5,175 nt of DNA from a bacterium (GTDB lineage Bacteria; Blakebacterota; Blakebacteria; Blakebacterales; Blakebacteraceae). The stretch is from NCBI GenBank assembly GCA_025774205.1, contig JALGWK010000161.1, positions 1-5,175 of the forward strand, given 5' to 3'. Under the pieces are notes generated by a model, which worked only from the letters and a program-made list of their open reading frames with translations, did not search any database and was not told where the DNA came from. The first letter of the stretch is position 1, and every line of letters begins with the position of its first letter. A program made the position numbers and the translations under genes. Of this stretch, positions 5,145-5,175 are shown in pieces.

Positions 5145-5175
5145 TGGTCGGGGCGGCCGGATTTGAACCGGCGAC
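5145..5175 (-). tRNA. tRNA 3' part, probably tRNA-Pro (cut by window edge)
   Basis: The minus strand shows the end of a tRNA: a T arm GCCGG-TTCAAAT-CCGGC, acceptor 3' strand CGCCCCG, discriminator A (5148) and encoded CCA (5147-5145). The terminal G implies a C1-G72 pair, which with A73 is typical of bacterial tRNA-Pro; the GTC before the T stem also fits. The anticodon lies outside the window, so the identity is inferred. It converges on the gene ending at 5129, leaving 15 bp between them. Confidence 0.85.

Overview
The window looks like ordinary chromosome from a Gram-negative (diderm) bacterium. Two proteins carry export signals, one gene is an HD-GYP signalling protein, and the tRNA genes encode their own CCA ends. 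The mix of a monofunctional proline dehydrogenase, a DUF59-type Mrp ATPase and a secreted TPR protein fits phyla such as Gemmatimonadota, Zixibacteria, Eisenbacteria or Deltaproteobacteria-like lineages. No marker here fixes the phylum, and that list is an inference.

Layout. Positions 1-638 (+) hold the 3' part of an HD-GYP domain gene, cut by the window edge and carrying an exact 24-bp in-frame tandem duplication. It converges on a minus-strand gene at 744-1652 for an exported protein with about seven TPR repeats. Two tandem hairpins fill the 105 bp between them; the first looks like a bidirectional terminator. The TPR gene has its own candidate promoter and a two-tier stem-loop in its leader. 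Positions 1931-2833 (-) encode a monofunctional proline dehydrogenase. Positions 2843-3967 (-) encode an Mrp/NBP35-family iron-sulfur carrier ATPase, and the two genes are 9 bp apart. Upstream of mrp on the same strand are tRNA-Glu(TTC), tRNA-His(GTG) and tRNA-Arg(TCT). On the opposite strand, 4473-5129 encodes a small exported or membrane protein of unknown family. The window ends inside the 3' part of a further minus-strand tRNA, very probably tRNA-Pro.

How it works together. The minus strand from 4280 to 1931 could be one transcription unit: tRNA-Arg, -His, -Glu, mrp, proline dehydrogenase. No clear terminator separates the tRNAs from mrp, only an 11-bp hairpin in the 64-nt gap. The wobble pairs of that hairpin form only in RNA made from the minus strand. 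The unknown gene at 4473-5129 lies on the opposite strand between tRNA-Pro and tRNA-Arg, so it may interrupt an older Pro-Arg-His tRNA cluster.

I see no mobile element, CRISPR array or clear new multi-gene system. The points most worth a second look are the HD-GYP duplication and its altered metal-site motifs, the unknown gene between the tRNAs, and the RNA structures around mrp, proline dehydrogenase and the TPR gene.
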